A program made the translations under genes and the position numbers. The notes beneath the pieces are model-generated. The model searched no databases, was not told where the DNA came from, and saw nothing but the letters and a program-made list of their open reading frames with translations. Positions 1-10,067 of a stretch of DNA of 64,000 bases are shown here, one piece after another. The number at the start of each line of letters is the position of its first letter. The stretch's first letter is position 1. This DNA is from an uncultured Kiloniellales bacterium (lineage in GTDB: Bacteria > Pseudomonadota > Alphaproteobacteria > Kiloniellales > JAKSDN01), in the NCBI GenBank assembly GCA_947258885.1, contig CAMYKD010000021.1, positions 1 to 64,000 of the forward strand, given 5' to 3'.

Positions 1-919
1 TCGACGTAGCGCTCGGCATGCAGCAGCGACAGCGGATAGCTCCAGCGCCCGCCGATCGCCTCGAGCCGGCCCAGGCTGCCGCCGAAGCGCCGCGCGATCT
101 CGGCCGCGAAGTCCTCCGGCCCGAGCGCCATCATGGCCGGCGCCAGGTCGCGGCGCTCGGTCCAGACGATCGACGAGCGGTGCGTGCCGTCCTCGGCGTC
201 GGTCATCGGCAGCATGGCGAAGGGGCCGGACGGCAGGAAATGCTCGTGCGCCACGCCGTTGTGCGGCCGCTCGTGGGCCACGGTGCAGACGATGCCCGCC
301 TGCGGGTAGCTCCAGGCCGTCGTCCTGATGCCGGCCGCCTCGCGCAGGAGCGAGGTCCGGCCCTCGGCCGCGACCGCCAGGCGCGCGCGCAGGCGCCGGC
401 CGTCGCCGAGCCGGGCCTCGACCCCGGCGGGCCCACGCTCCAGATCGATCACCTGTTGCGGCGCCAGGAGCCGCAGGTGGCCGCGCCGGGCCGCCTCGGC
501 GTGCAGCGCGCGGCGGACCGCGCGGTTCTCGACGATGCAGCCGAGCGGCGCCTCGTCCACGTCCCGATGGTCGTAGTGCAGGAACAGGGAGGAGGCGCCG
601 GCCCCGATGCGGCCGTCGGTGACGCGGATGTCCAGGATGGGCTGGGCCGAGGGCGCCATGGCGTCCCACAGCCCGGCGCCGCCGAGGGCGCCATGGCGTC
701 CCACAGCCCGGCGCCCGAGAGCGCCTGCTGCGAGCCCCGGGCGATCGCCGAGGCGCGGCCGTCGAAGGCCGCGTCTTGGACCGTGGCCGGGTCCGCGCGG
801 TCGACCACGACCGCCTCGACCCCCGCGCCGGCCAGGGTCAGGCCCAGGGTCAGCCCGACCATGCCGCCGCCGACGATCAGCACCTCGCAGTCGGCCGCTT
901 TCGAAGTCTGCATTGCCAT
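1..919 (-). pseudogene. ubiH: UbiH/UbiF-family FAD-dependent ubiquinone hydroxylase, 3' end outside the window, frame disrupted by a 35-bp tandem duplication
   Basis: N-terminus MAMQTSKAADCEVLIVGGGMVGLTLGLTLAGAGVEAVVVDR is a Rossmann GxGxxG FAD motif. After the duplication the frame shifts; deleting one copy restores ...GLWDAMAPSAQPILDIRVTDGRIGAGASSLFLHYDHRD..., typical of UbiH-like proteins. Confidence 0.8.
646..715. repeat. Exact 35-bp tandem duplication (2 copies)
   Basis: gccgagggcgccatggcgtcccacagcccggcgcc occurs at 646-680 and again at 681-715. Confidence 0.97.
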
Positions 920-1097
920 GAGTCCAGCATCGCCCCTACCCGTCCGCTTGTCCAGACACGCAAAAGTCCTTCGTAATGCACAAAAACCGGTCAACAAATC
1001 CGATATGATTAATATTTGGGCATAAAAGGCATCGAAGCTTGCCCCGCCTTCAACAGGCACCCTTGCTTTCCCCGGCTTTTCCGCCACGCGCCGCGTC

Positions 1098-1113
1098 TGG
1101 CACGGTTCTTGAT
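1098..1113 (+). promoter_or_regulatory. Sigma54 (RpoN) -24/-12 promoter upstream of amtB
   Basis: TGGCACG-gttc-TTGAT closely matches TGGCACG-N4-TTGCW; about 70 bp upstream of the amtB start, consistent with nitrogen regulation. Confidence 0.7.
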
Positions 1114-1179
1114 AGTTGGGCCGAGGTGGGCCATGCGGATCGCGGTGGCCGAGGGTTCAGCTCCGTAGGAGGTTCAAGG

Positions 1180-2541
1180 ATGCGGGTACTGACAAGATTT
1201 CTGACCCCGGTCGCGTTGGCCGGGCTCGGCGGCCTGGCGCTGAGCGCGCCGGCCCATGCCGAGGTTTCGGCCGAGGCCCAGTTTGTGTTCAACAGCTTTT
1301 CGTTCCTGGTGCACGGTTTTCTGGTCATGTTCATGGCCGCCGGCTTCGCCATGCTGGAAGCCGGCCTGGTGCGCACCAAGAACACGGCGACGATCTGCCT
1401 CAAGAACATCGTGCTCTATTCGCTGGCCGGCATTCTCTTCTACCTGATCGGCTACAGCCTGATGTACGTCGACGTGCCCGAGGGCGGCTTCTTCGGCAGC
1501 TTCAGCCTTCTCTACAACCCGAGCGAAGCGGAGCTCGCCCTGATCAACGCCGAGGAGGCGACCCCGGAGATGGTCGCCGCGGTCACCGAGGGCGGCTATT
1601 CCAGCATGTCCGACTGGTTCTTCCAGATGGTCTTCGTGGCAACCGCCGCCTCGATCGTCTCGGGCACCCTGGCCGAGCGCATCAAGGTCTGGCCCTTCAT
1701 GATCTTCGTCGTCGTGCTGACCGGCGTGCTCTATCCGATCCAGGGCTCGTGGATCTGGGGCGGCGGGTGGCTCGCCAAGATGGGCTTCTCGGACTTCGCC
1801 GGCTCGACCGTGGTGCACTCGGTGGGCGGCTGGGCGGCCCTGACCGGCGCGATCATCCTGGGCGCGCGCAAGGGCAAGTACGGCCCCGACGGCCGGGTCA
1901 ACCCGATGCCCGGCGCCAACCTGCCGCTGGCCACGCTCGGCACCTTCGTGCTGTGGTTCGGCTGGTTCGGCTTCAACGGCGGCTCCCAGCTCGCTCTCGG
2001 CTCGGCCCTCGACGTCGCCGCCATGGCGATCGTCTACGTCAACACCAACCTGGCCGCGGCCGCGGGCGTGGTCGCCGCGATGGCGCTGACCCAGATCATC
2101 TACAAGAAGATCGACCTGACCATGGCCCTGAACGGCGCGATCGGCGGCCTGGTCGCGATCACCGCCGGGCCCGACCTGCAGAACCACCTTCTCGCGATCG
2201 TCGTGGGCGGGATCGGCGGCGGCCTCGTGGTCTTCGCGGTGCCGCTCCTGGACAAGCTCAAGATCGACGACGTGGTCGGCGCCATCTCGGCCCACCTGGT
2301 CGCCGGCGTCTGGGGCACGCTGGCCGTGGGCATCTTCGGCGGCGGCGACTTCCTGGTCCAGCTGGCCGGCGTGGCCGCGGTGGGCGCCTTCATGGCGGTC
2401 ACCAGCACCTTCTTCTGGCTGATTCTCAAGATCACGGTCGGGCTTCGGGTCCACGAGGAAGACGAGGCCCTGGGCCTCGACATGACCGAGCTCGGCATGG
2501 AAGCCTATCCGGAGTTCGGCACCGGCTCGCAGAGCATCTGA
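1180..2541 (+). CDS. amtB: Ammonium transporter (Amt family)
   Basis: Signal-like N-terminus MRVLTRFLTPVALAGLGGLALSAPAHA, then Amt core (FMAAGFAMLEAGLVRTKN, VVHSVGGWAALTGAIILG, FNGGSQLALGS, SAHLVAGVWGTLAVGIFG). ATG at 1180 follows a Shine-Dalgarno-like ggagg. Confidence 0.95.
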   Translation: MRVLTRFLTPVALAGLGGLALSAPAHAEVSAEAQFVFNSFSFLVHGFLVMFMAAGFAMLEAGLVRTKNTATICLKNIVLYSLAGILFYLIGYSLMYVDVPEGGFFGSFSLLYNPSEAELALINAEEATPEMVAAVTEGGYSSMSDWFFQMVFVATAASIVSGTLAERIKVWPFMIFVVVLTGVLYPIQGSWIWGGGWLAKMGFSDFAGSTVVHSVGGWAALTGAIILGARKGKYGPDGRVNPMPGANLPLATLGTFVLWFGWFGFNGGSQLALGSALDVAAMAIVYVNTNLAAAAGVVAAMALTQIIYKKIDLTMALNGAIGGLVAITAGPDLQNHLLAIVVGGIGGGLVVFAVPLLDKLKIDDVVGAISAHLVAGVWGTLAVGIFGGGDFLVQLAGVAAVGAFMAVTSTFFWLILKITVGLRVHEEDEALGLDMTELGMEAYPEFGTGSQSI

Positions 2542-2572
2542 CCCCTTCTGCTTCGGCACCCCGAAGCATTTT

Positions 2573-2608
2573 GGCCCGGGCGGCATCGCCGTCCGGGCCC
2601 TTTTTTTC
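2573..2608 (+). terminator. Rho-independent terminator after amtB
   Basis: Stem ggcccgggcggc / gccgtccgggcc followed by a run of T. Confidence 0.85.
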
Positions 2609-2772
2609 GCCGCATTCCGCTGTCTCGGTTCGGGTCCGGAGCCGCGCCGCGTCTTGCCCGCAGTACCGGCCTTCGCTAGACTCGTCCATGTTTTGTACTG
2701 GCATATCCCTGACCGCATGCGCCCTCGCGGCCGTCCTCGGCAGCCCTCGTTGCCCCAGCCAGGTCCGGACCC

Positions 2773-3990
2773 GTGACCGACCACCCAGATCTGCAGGCCT
2801 ACTATCCTTTCTCGCGCCTCGGCCGGCTGCTCGACGGGCTGGCGCCCGGCCGCTCGCCGGCCGACGACGGCGCGCCGATCCTGCTGTCGATCGGCGAGCC
2901 GCAGCACCAACCCCCCGAATTCGTCGCCGAGGAGATCGCGCGCCACGCCGCGGGCTGGTCGCGCTACCCGCCGGCGCGCGGCACCGAGGCCTACCGGGAG
3001 GCCGCGACCGCCTGGCTCCTGCGGCGCTACGGGCTGCCGCCCGGCGCGGCGGCGGCCGGCGGCATGCTCGACCCGGCGCGGACCCTGCTGCCGGTGCCCG
3101 GGACGCGCGAGGGGCTGTTCTTCGCCGCCCTCGCCACCATCCCGAGGCCCGGCGACGGCCGGCGGCCGGCGGTCTTGATTCCCAACCCCTTCTACCACGT
3201 CTACGCCGGCGCGGCGCTTGCCGCGGGGGCCGAGCCGGTGTTCGTGCCGGCGACCCGCGAGACCGGGTTTCTGCCCGATTTCGCCGCGCTCGATCCGGCG
3301 CTCCTCGAGCGCGCCGCCTATTGCACGCTGTGCTCGCCGTCCAATCCCCAGGGCGCGGCGGCCAGCCTGGCGCAGCTCCAGGCGCTGATCGCCCTGGCCC
3401 GGAGCCACGATTTCGTGGTCGCGTTCGACGAGTGCTATACCGAGCTCTACAACGACCGGCCACCGGCAGGCGCCCTGGAGGCGGCCGCGGCCCTCGGCGG
3501 CTCGCTGGACCGGATGCTGGTGTTCCACTCGCTGTCCAAGCGCTCGAGCGCGCCGGGCCTGCGCTGCGGTTTCGTGGTCGGCGAGCCCGACCTGGTCGAC
3601 GCCTTGGGCGGCGTCCTGCAGGTCGGCGGGGCGGGCGTGCCGCTGCCGACCCTGGCCGCCGGTACCCGGCTGTGGCGGGAGCAGGATCATGTCGCGCGGA
3701 ACCGCGCGCACTACCGTGCCAACTTCGCCGTGGCCGAGCGGGTGCTCGGCAATCGTTTCGGTTTCCGCAAGCCGGACGGCGGCTTCTTCCTCTGGCTCGA
3801 GGTCGGCGACGGCGAAGCGGCGGCAGTCGAGCTCTGGCGCAGCGCCGGCATCAAGGTCCTGCCCGGCGCCTACATGTGCGCGGAAGACGAGGGGGGCGAA
3901 AACCCCGGTAATGCCTATATAAGGGTAGCGCTGGTCTATGACCGCGATGTAACGGAAGCGGCACTCGGGCGCATCGGCGAAGTCTTGTGA
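2773..3990 (+). CDS. dapC: Aminotransferase class I/II, DapC-like (succinyldiaminopimelate transaminase)
   Basis: YYPFSRLGRLLDGL...LLSIGEPQHQPPEFV...CSPSNPQG...FHSLSKRSSAPGLRCGFVVG, fold-type I aminotransferase with PLP-lysine motif. Confidence 0.75.
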   Translation: MTDHPDLQAYYPFSRLGRLLDGLAPGRSPADDGAPILLSIGEPQHQPPEFVAEEIARHAAGWSRYPPARGTEAYREAATAWLLRRYGLPPGAAAAGGMLDPARTLLPVPGTREGLFFAALATIPRPGDGRRPAVLIPNPFYHVYAGAALAAGAEPVFVPATRETGFLPDFAALDPALLERAAYCTLCSPSNPQGAAASLAQLQALIALARSHDFVVAFDECYTELYNDRPPAGALEAAAALGGSLDRMLVFHSLSKRSSAPGLRCGFVVGEPDLVDALGGVLQVGGAGVPLPTLAAGTRLWREQDHVARNRAHYRANFAVAERVLGNRFGFRKPDGGFFLWLEVGDGEAAAVELWRSAGIKVLPGAYMCAEDEGGENPGNAYIRVALVYDRDVTEAALGRIGEVL

Positions 3991-4006
3991 TGGTGGTTAG
4001 GGCCTC

Positions 4007-6340
4007 ATGGCGATACGGAACGGCACGGTGACCCGCGACCTGCCGGGCAGACAGGCGGACCTGCCGGGCGGCGGTTCGGCGCGGCGCGGCCTCGCCGTGC
4101 TGAGCGGCTTGGCGCTGGTCGGCCTGGCGGTGGCGTTGCTCGTGGCCTGCCTCGGCTACGATCCCGGCGATCCGTCGTGGAACACGGCGACCGGCGGCGC
4201 GACCAAGAACCTGCTGGGCCGGCCCGGCGCCGCGGCCGCCGACCTGTCGCTGCGGAACCTGGGCCTCGCCGCCCTTCTGCTGCCGCTGCCGCTGATGGGG
4301 TGGGGCTGGCGCCTGCTGCGCGACGGGCGCCTGTCCGGCTGGTGGCTGCGGCTGCTGTTGCTGCCGATCGCGATGCTGTCCGCCGCCGTCGCCCTCGCGC
4401 CGCTCGCCCGGCCGGCCATCTGGCCGGTCGCAACCGGTCTCGGCGGCGCCCTCGGCGAGCTGCTGCTCGGCCGGGCCGCCGCGCTCGGTCTCGAGCGGGG
4501 TCCGGCGGTGGCCGGTGCCGCCCTACTCGGCGCGCTGACCTTCCTCTATGTCCTGGCGGTGACGCGCAGCGAGTGGCGCGCGGTTGGACACGGCTTATCC
4601 CGGGTACTGGGCGCCGTCCGGCGGCAGGCCGCCGAACCGGCTTCGGCGGAAGACGAACTGGCGCCGCAAGCCCCGAAGCGGCGCAAGACCAAGTCCAGGG
4701 ATCGACGCGAGCCGAGCCTCGAAGGACACAAGGCTGATCAGCCGGGCAAGGCGCCGGTCCTGGTCGCCGACAAGGCGCGCACGGCCCAGGGCAAGCGCGG
4801 CCGCGAGGCGGCCCAGGGACGCCTCGACCTGGGGGCCACCGGAGACTACGAACTGCCGACCCTCGACCTCCTGGCCGCGCCGCGGAGCTCGCGCCGCGAG
4901 AGCGAGCTGAACCGGGACGCCCTGGAAAAGAACGCGCGGCTGCTCGAATCCGTGCTCCAGGACTTCGGTGTCAAGGGCGAGATCGTGAAGATCCGTCCGG
5001 GGCCGGTGGTGACCCGCTACGAGCTGGAGCCGGCGCCGGGAACCAAGACCAGCCGGGTCGTCGGCCTGGCCGACGACATCGCCCGCTCGATGAGCGCCGT
5101 GTCCGTGCGGGCCGCGGTCGTGCCCGGCTCTAGCTCGATCGGCATCGAGCTGCCCAACACGCAGCGCGAGACGGTCTATCTGCGCGAGCTGCTGGGCTCG
5201 GAGAGCTTCGACCGAACCGGCGGCAGGCTGCCGCTCGTCCTCGGCAAGGACATCAGCGGGGGGCCGGTGATCGTCGACCTCTCGCGCATGCCGCACCTGC
5301 TGATTGCCGGCACTACGGGCTCGGGCAAGTCGGTGTCGATCAACGTCCTGATCCTGTCGCTGCTGTACCGCCTCTCGCCGGAGCAGTGCCGGATGATCAT
5401 GATCGACCCGAAGATGTTGGAGCTCTCGGTCTACGAAGGCATACCGCACCTGCTTACGCCGGTCGTGACGGAACCGAAGAAGGCCGTCGTGGCGCTCAAG
5501 TGGACGGTGCGCGAAATGGAGGAACGCTACCGCAACATGTCGCGCCTGGGCGTGCGTAACATCGACGGCTACAACGCGCGGATCGCGCAGGCCCGGCGCA
5601 GCGGCGAGGTGCTGACCCGGCGGGTTCAGACCGGGTTCGATCCCGAAACCGGCCAGCCGGTCACCGAGGAGCAGCCCTTCGACCTCGAGCCGCTGCCCCA
5701 GATCGTCGTGGTGGTCGACGAGATGGCCGACCTGATGCTCGTTTCCGGCAAGGAGATCGAGACCGCGGTACAGCGGCTGTCCCAGATGGCCCGGGCCGCC
5801 GGCATCCACCTGATCATGGCGACCCAGCGGCCCTCGGTCGACGTCATCACGGGCACGATCAAGGCCAACTTCCCGACCCGGATCTCGTTCCACGTGACCT
5901 CGAAGATCGACAGCCGCACGATCCTCGGCGAAATGGGGGCCGAGCAACTCCTGGGCAAAGGCGACATGCTGTACATGGCCCAGGGCGGGCACGTCACCCG
6001 CGTGCACGGGCCCTGGGTGACCGACCGGGAGGTGGAGGTCGTGGTCAATCATCTGAAGCGCCAGGGCCAGCCCGCCTATGTCGAGGCCGTGACCGAGGAA
6101 GAGGAGCCGGCCTTCGAAGGCGCGGAGGGCGGCGGCACCGGCGACGAGCTTTACGACAAGGCGGTGGCGGTGGTCTGCCAGCACGGCAAGGCCTCCACCA
6201 GCTTCGTGCAGCGCCACCTCCAGATCGGCTACAACCGGGCGGCCCGGATCATCGAGAAGATGGAGGCCGAGGGCATCGTGAGCCCGGCCAATCACGTGGG
6301 CAAGCGCGAGGTCCTGGTCCAGGGACCCGGGGATATCTGA
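4007..6340 (+). CDS. ftsK: DNA translocase FtsK
   Basis: N-terminal TM segments; [15 protein letters not shown] Walker [16 protein letters not shown] Walker B; C-terminal gamma winged helix ([11 protein letters not shown]...[26 protein letters not shown]). Confidence 0.97.
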   Translation: MAIRNGTVTRDLPGRQADLPGGGSARRGLAVLSGLALVGLAVALLVACLGYDPGDPSWNTATGGATKNLLGRPGAAAADLSLRNLGLAALLLPLPLMGWGWRLLRDGRLSGWWLRLLLLPIAMLSAAVALAPLARPAIWPVATGLGGALGELLLGRAAALGLERGPAVAGAALLGALTFLYVLAVTRSEWRAVGHGLSRVLGAVRRQAAEPASAEDELAPQAPKRRKTKSRDRREPSLEGHKADQPGKAPVLVADKARTAQGKRGREAAQGRLDLGATGDYELPTLDLLAAPRSSRRESELNRDALEKNARLLESVLQDFGVKGEIVKIRPGPVVTRYELEPAPGTKTSRVVGLADDIARSMSAVSVRAAVVPGSSSIGIELPNTQRETVYLRELLGSESFDRTGGRLPLVLGKDISGGPVIVDLSRMPHLLIAGTTGSGKSVSINVLILSLLYRLSPEQCRMIMIDPKMLELSVYEGIPHLLTPVVTEPKKAVVALKWTVREMEERYRNMSRLGVRNIDGYNARIAQARRSGEVLTRRVQTGFDPETGQPVTEEQPFDLEPLPQIVVVVDEMADLMLVSGKEIETAVQRLSQMARAAGIHLIMATQRPSVDVITGTIKANFPTRISFHVTSKIDSRTILGEMGAEQLLGKGDMLYMAQGGHVTRVHGPWVTDREVEVVVNHLKRQGQPAYVEAVTEEEEPAFEGAEGGGTGDELYDKAVAVVCQHGKASTSFVQRHLQIGYNRAARIIEKMEAEGIVSPANHVGKREVLVQGPGDI

Positions 6341-6383
6341 CCATTCCGAACCGTAGCACGGCCCATAAGGAGACCGACCGACG

Positions 6384-7028
6384 ATGCTTTACCGTCGCCT
6401 AGTTCTGGGACTGCCGCTCGTCGGCCTGTTCCTTCTTTCCGCCCTCGGCGTCGGCCGCGCCGCGCTGCAGCCGGAAGAGGTCCAGGCGGTCCTGAAGGCC
6501 GAGCTCTATCTGAACCGGATCACGAGCCTCCACGCGCGCTTCGTCCAGGTCTCGTCGAACGGCGCTTATGCCGAAGGCGAGGTTCACGTGCGGCGGCCGG
6601 GCCGGCTGCGCTTCGAATACGATGCGCCGCATCCGGTCCTGCTGATCGCCGACGGCGTCAACCTGCTGTACTACGACAAGGAGCTGAAACAGGCGACCTT
6701 TATTCCGCTGCGGGAAACGCCGTTGTGGTTCCTGATCCGCAAACAGGTCGATCTGTCCGGCACTGTTCAGGTGACCGACGTGAGCCTGGCCGCCGGAACC
6801 GTCCGGATCACCGTGCAGGAGAAGGGCGCAGATCAGACCGGGGCGGTGACTCTGGCCTTCAGCGATCAGCCCTTTGCGCTGCGCAGTTGGGAGGTCACCG
6901 ACGCCCAGGGCATCACTACGCGGGTCAGCTTGCTCAACCCGGTGTACGGCCGGAAGGCGGCCGACAAGCTGTTCGAATACGGCGACTTGGACGTCTACGG
7001 GTTCCGGGGCTCGAAAAAGGAGCGTTGA
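6384..7028 (+). CDS. lolA: Outer-membrane lipoprotein carrier LolA
   Basis: Signal peptide then LNRITSLHARFVQVSSNGAYAEGEVHVRRPGRLRFEYDAPHPVLLIADG; downstream of ftsK as in many proteobacteria. Confidence 0.92.
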   Translation: MLYRRLVLGLPLVGLFLLSALGVGRAALQPEEVQAVLKAELYLNRITSLHARFVQVSSNGAYAEGEVHVRRPGRLRFEYDAPHPVLLIADGVNLLYYDKELKQATFIPLRETPLWFLIRKQVDLSGTVQVTDVSLAAGTVRITVQEKGADQTGAVTLAFSDQPFALRSWEVTDAQGITTRVSLLNPVYGRKAADKLFEYGDLDVYGFRGSKKER

Positions 7029-7137
7029 GGCGCCCGCCGGGGCCATGAGCCTGTTTATCGACGGTTCCGCACGCCTTCGGCATGGCCGCAAAGGCCGGCA
7101 CTTGCGCGTGGCGCAAAGCTGGCTTAGCTAAGAAGCC

Positions 7138-7950
7138 ATGGACAAGACATCCGTCAGGCCCTTGATCGGCGTACCGGCCGACGTCAAGGAGGTCACCGGT
7201 CAGCCGTTCCACGCGGTCGGCGACAAATACCTGCGGGCCATTACCCTGGCGGCGGACGGCCTGCCCTTCGTCATCCCCGCCTTCGGCGAGCTCTACGATC
7301 TGCCCGACCTGGTGCACCGCCTCGACGGCATCATGCTGACCGGCAGCCCCTCCAACGTGCACCCCACGCACTACGGGATGGTGCCGACCCCCGAGGCCGA
7401 GCCGCACGACGAGGCGCGCGACGCCACCACGCTGCCCCTGATCCACGAAGCGCTGAGACAGGGAATTCCCATGCTGGCCATCTGCCGCGGCATGCAGGAA
7501 CTGAACGTCGCGCTGGGCGGCAGCCTGCACGCACGGGTTCACGAGTTGCCCGATCGTCTCGACCACCGGCGTCCGGAACACGACGACATGGATGTTCAGT
7601 ACGGACCGCGGCACGAGATCGTCCTGAGGCCCGGCGGGGCCTTTCACCGTCTGGCTGGAAGCACCGGGGTCACCGTCAATTCGCTGCACTGGCAGGCCCT
7701 CGATCGCGTCGCACCGGGCCTTCGAATAGAGGCCGAGGCCTCGGATGGGACAATCGAGGCGGTCAGCGTCGAGGATGCCAAGGATTTCGCCCTCGGCGTT
7801 CAGTGGCACCCGGAATACCGGGTCCTGGACGATGCGTTCTCGACCAAGCTCTTTGCCGCTTTCGGCGCAGCCGCGCGCCGGCGCGCCGAAGCGCGCGCCC
7901 ATGGGGATTTGGCCCTGCGCCGGGCGCCCGGCACCCAGCTTACCGCCTAG
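7138..7950 (+). CDS. Gamma-glutamyl-gamma-aminobutyrate hydrolase family (peptidase C26, PuuD-like)
   Basis: LMLTGSPSNVHPTHYG; nucleophile motif PMLAICRGMQELNVALGGSL; catalytic FALGVQWHPEY. Confidence 0.88.
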   Translation: MDKTSVRPLIGVPADVKEVTGQPFHAVGDKYLRAITLAADGLPFVIPAFGELYDLPDLVHRLDGIMLTGSPSNVHPTHYGMVPTPEAEPHDEARDATTLPLIHEALRQGIPMLAICRGMQELNVALGGSLHARVHELPDRLDHRRPEHDDMDVQYGPRHEIVLRPGGAFHRLAGSTGVTVNSLHWQALDRVAPGLRIEAEASDGTIEAVSVEDAKDFALGVQWHPEYRVLDDAFSTKLFAAFGAAARRRAEARAHGDLALRRAPGTQLTA

Positions 7951-8057
7951 CATTTTCGAGCGGAGGAATGCACTGCGCTCGGGTCTGCCATACGCATCCT
8001 GCATATGCACGGTAGAAACGAGGATTGTAACCGACGAACAAGTGACTAAATTTTATG

Positions 8058-8175
8058 GTTAAGAGCCGGCGCCGCAACGGTCGCCGGCCCTCGTGGAGAC
8101 TACGGTCCCCTGCCGTACCTCCACCTCTCCGCGGAGAAGAGGAACGCCCGGCTCCCCCCCGACCGGGCGTTCCGT
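8058..8175 (+). ncRNA. Candidate structured RNA with several consecutive hairpins
   Basis: Intergenic run of stems: GAGCCGGCG..CGCCGGC; GTGGAG-ac-TACGG-tcccctg-CCGTA-c-CTCCAC (8093-8124); TCTCCGCGGAGA; GGAACGCCCGG-N11-CCGGGCGTTCC (8141-8173). Preceded by promoter-like TTGTAA-N16-TAAATT (8025-8052). Confidence 0.4.
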
Positions 8176-8273
8176 TCTCCTGCTCCCGACGATGCGGCCG
8201 GTCGGACCGTCTTGCCAGCCGGCCCAGCGGCGGCCTAGGGTGTCGCGCGGAACGGCGCGAGGGGGATTTCGAC

Positions 8274-9063
8274 AGTGCGGCTAGCGACCTGGAACGTGAA
8301 TTCGGTCCGCCAGCGCCTGCAGCACCTCGCGCGTTTTTGCACGACGGCCGCCCCGGATGTTCTCTGCCTACAGGAAACCAAAGTGCGGGACGCGGATTTT
8401 CCGGCCCACGACTTGCGCGATCTCGGCTATGTGCATCAGGTGGTTCACGGGCAGAAGGGCTACAACGGCGTGGCGATCCTGTCTCGTATCCCTTTCGAAG
8501 GGGAGGGCACGGAGACCTGGTGCGGCCGCGACGACCGGCGGCACGCCTTCGTGCGGCTGCCTGGCGGTATCGAACTGCACAACTTCTACGTTCCCTCGGG
8601 CGGTCCCGTCCCCGACCCGGAGCGCAACGAAAAGTTCGCGCACAAGCTCCAGTTCCTCACCGAGATGGCCCGCTGGGGCCGGCGCGGGCGCACGGCCGGC
8701 CGTCGTCTGGTCCTGATGGGCGATCTCAATGTCGCGCCGCTGGAGACCGACGTTTGGAACCACAAGAAGCTGCTTCGCAGCGTCGGTCACACGCCGGTCG
8801 AATCCGAGCACCTGCAGAGGGCCCTGGGGGACTCCGGCTTGATCGACGCCGCCCGGCATTTCGTGCCACCAGGCGAACATCTCTACACCTGGTGGGGCTA
8901 CCGCTTCCCCCGATCGCTCGAGAAGAACTATGGCTGGCGCCTCGATCACGTCTGGGTCAGCGCGCCCCTGCTGCCGGCGCTCCATGGATTCCGGGTCGTC
9001 AAGGAGACGCGCAGCTGGGAGCGCCCCTCGGACCACGTTCCCGTCGTGATCGAGGTCGCCTGA
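8274..9063 (+). CDS. xthA: Exodeoxyribonuclease III
   Basis: (V/M)RLATWNVNSVRQRLQHL...DVLCLQETKVRD...GDLNVAP...YGWRLDHVWVS...SDHVPVVIE; GTG start near 8275. Confidence 0.93.
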
Positions 9064-9086
9064 CCGTCCCCGGTGTGATGGTTCCC

Positions 9087-9575
9087 TCAATTCATGCGGT
9101 ACAGGAAATAGCGTCCCGGACTGACGCCCGCCGGCACCTCGAGCGCTTCGGCCCCGGCAAGATCCAGGGCCTGGTCGGAGATCACCACGCCCCCGGCCAT
9201 CAGCAGCCGAGACAGCTGCCCCGAGATAAACGCCGCGAGTCCCGCATTCGATGCCGTATCGCCCGTGCCCATGTCGGAATGGACCATCGGCACGGTGCGC
9301 CCGAAACGGGCGACCATCCGGGGCAGGGTCTCGTGGATGTCACCCAGCAGGAGGAAGGCTGGATCCGGCACGCAGTCGGGATGGGCCGCCACTTGACGTT
9401 CGAACACGAAGATCTGGCGATCCGGGCAAAGCTGGCGCAGGTGGTCGTAGGTCCGGCCGTTGCCCAGGCCGAGCTCGCAGATCGGGCCGTTCAGGTCGCG
9501 AACAAGGGCCACGGCCCGCTCCAGGCACGCGCGTTGCGCCTCGAGGCGGCGAATGAAGCTGTCGAGGCGGCTCAC
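9087..9575 (-). CDS. Class I SAM-dependent methyltransferase-like protein
   Basis: VSRLDSFIRRLEAQRACLERAVALVRDLNGPICELGLGNGRTYDHLRQLCPDRQIFVFER: Rossmann methyltransferase motif I and acidic end of beta2. GTG start inferred at 9575. Confidence 0.7.
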   Translation of the reverse strand: MSRLDSFIRRLEAQRACLERAVALVRDLNGPICELGLGNGRTYDHLRQLCPDRQIFVFERQVAAHPDCVPDPAFLLLGDIHETLPRMVARFGRTVPMVHSDMGTGDTASNAGLAAFISGQLSRLLMAGGVVISDQALDLAGAEALEVPAGVSPGRYFLYRMN

Positions 9576-9586
9576 CGACCCACCTT

Positions 9587-10042
9587 TCAGTCCTTGGCGC
9601 CGGCGCGCGCTTCGCGGAGCTGCGCCGTCGTCTGCTCCAGGCGATGGGCAAGCACGCGCATGATCTCCACGCCCATCTCCGGGAAGTCCAGGATCAACCG
9701 GAAGAACAGGTCCTTGGTCACCTTGAGGGCCACCACCTCGGTACTCGCCGTCACCGTGGCGGTGCGCGGCACGTCGCAGAGGATGGCGATCTCGCCGACG
9801 ATGTCGTTGCGCTTCAACACCGCAACGGCCAGCGGCCCGTCGGGTGTGTCGACCGAGACCTCGGCCTCGCCGTCGACGATGATATAGGCGGCATCCCCGG
9901 GCTCGCCCTGCCGGCACAGCGTCTGGCTGGGTTTGAACGTGAGCCGTTCGCTGGCGAAGCACATGAGTTTCAGCTTCGCCGTCTCGATGTTGGCGAAAAG
10001 CGGAATATGCCGAAGGATCTCGACTTCCTGATCCAGGCTCAT
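9587..10042 (-). CDS. Stand-alone cyclic-nucleotide-binding-domain protein (no DNA-binding domain)
   Basis: MSLDQEVEILRHIPLFANIETAKLKLMCFASERLTFKPSQTLCRQGEPGDAAYIIVDGEAEV...GEIAILCDVPRTATVTA: CNB beta-roll and phosphate-binding cassette; ORF ends without an HTH. Confidence 0.9.
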   Translation of the reverse strand: MSLDQEVEILRHIPLFANIETAKLKLMCFASERLTFKPSQTLCRQGEPGDAAYIIVDGEAEVSVDTPDGPLAVAVLKRNDIVGEIAILCDVPRTATVTASTEVVALKVTKDLFFRLILDFPEMGVEIMRVLAHRLEQTTAQLREARAGAKD

Positions 10043-10067
10043 AATCGGTCCCTCCTTCTGCGGCGCC

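Noticed and set aside
1174-3711. 845-aa minus-strand ORF
   Set aside because: Antisense shadow of amtB/dapC codon bias; no recognisable motifs.
1116-3911. 931-aa plus-strand ORF overlapping amtB and the aminotransferase
   Set aside because: Out-of-frame artefact of high GC; low-complexity Arg/Gly/Pro-rich translation with no domain, and both real genes are in other frames.
4595-6295. 566-aa minus-strand ORF opposite ftsK
   Set aside because: Antisense shadow ORF; ftsK on the plus strand is unambiguous.
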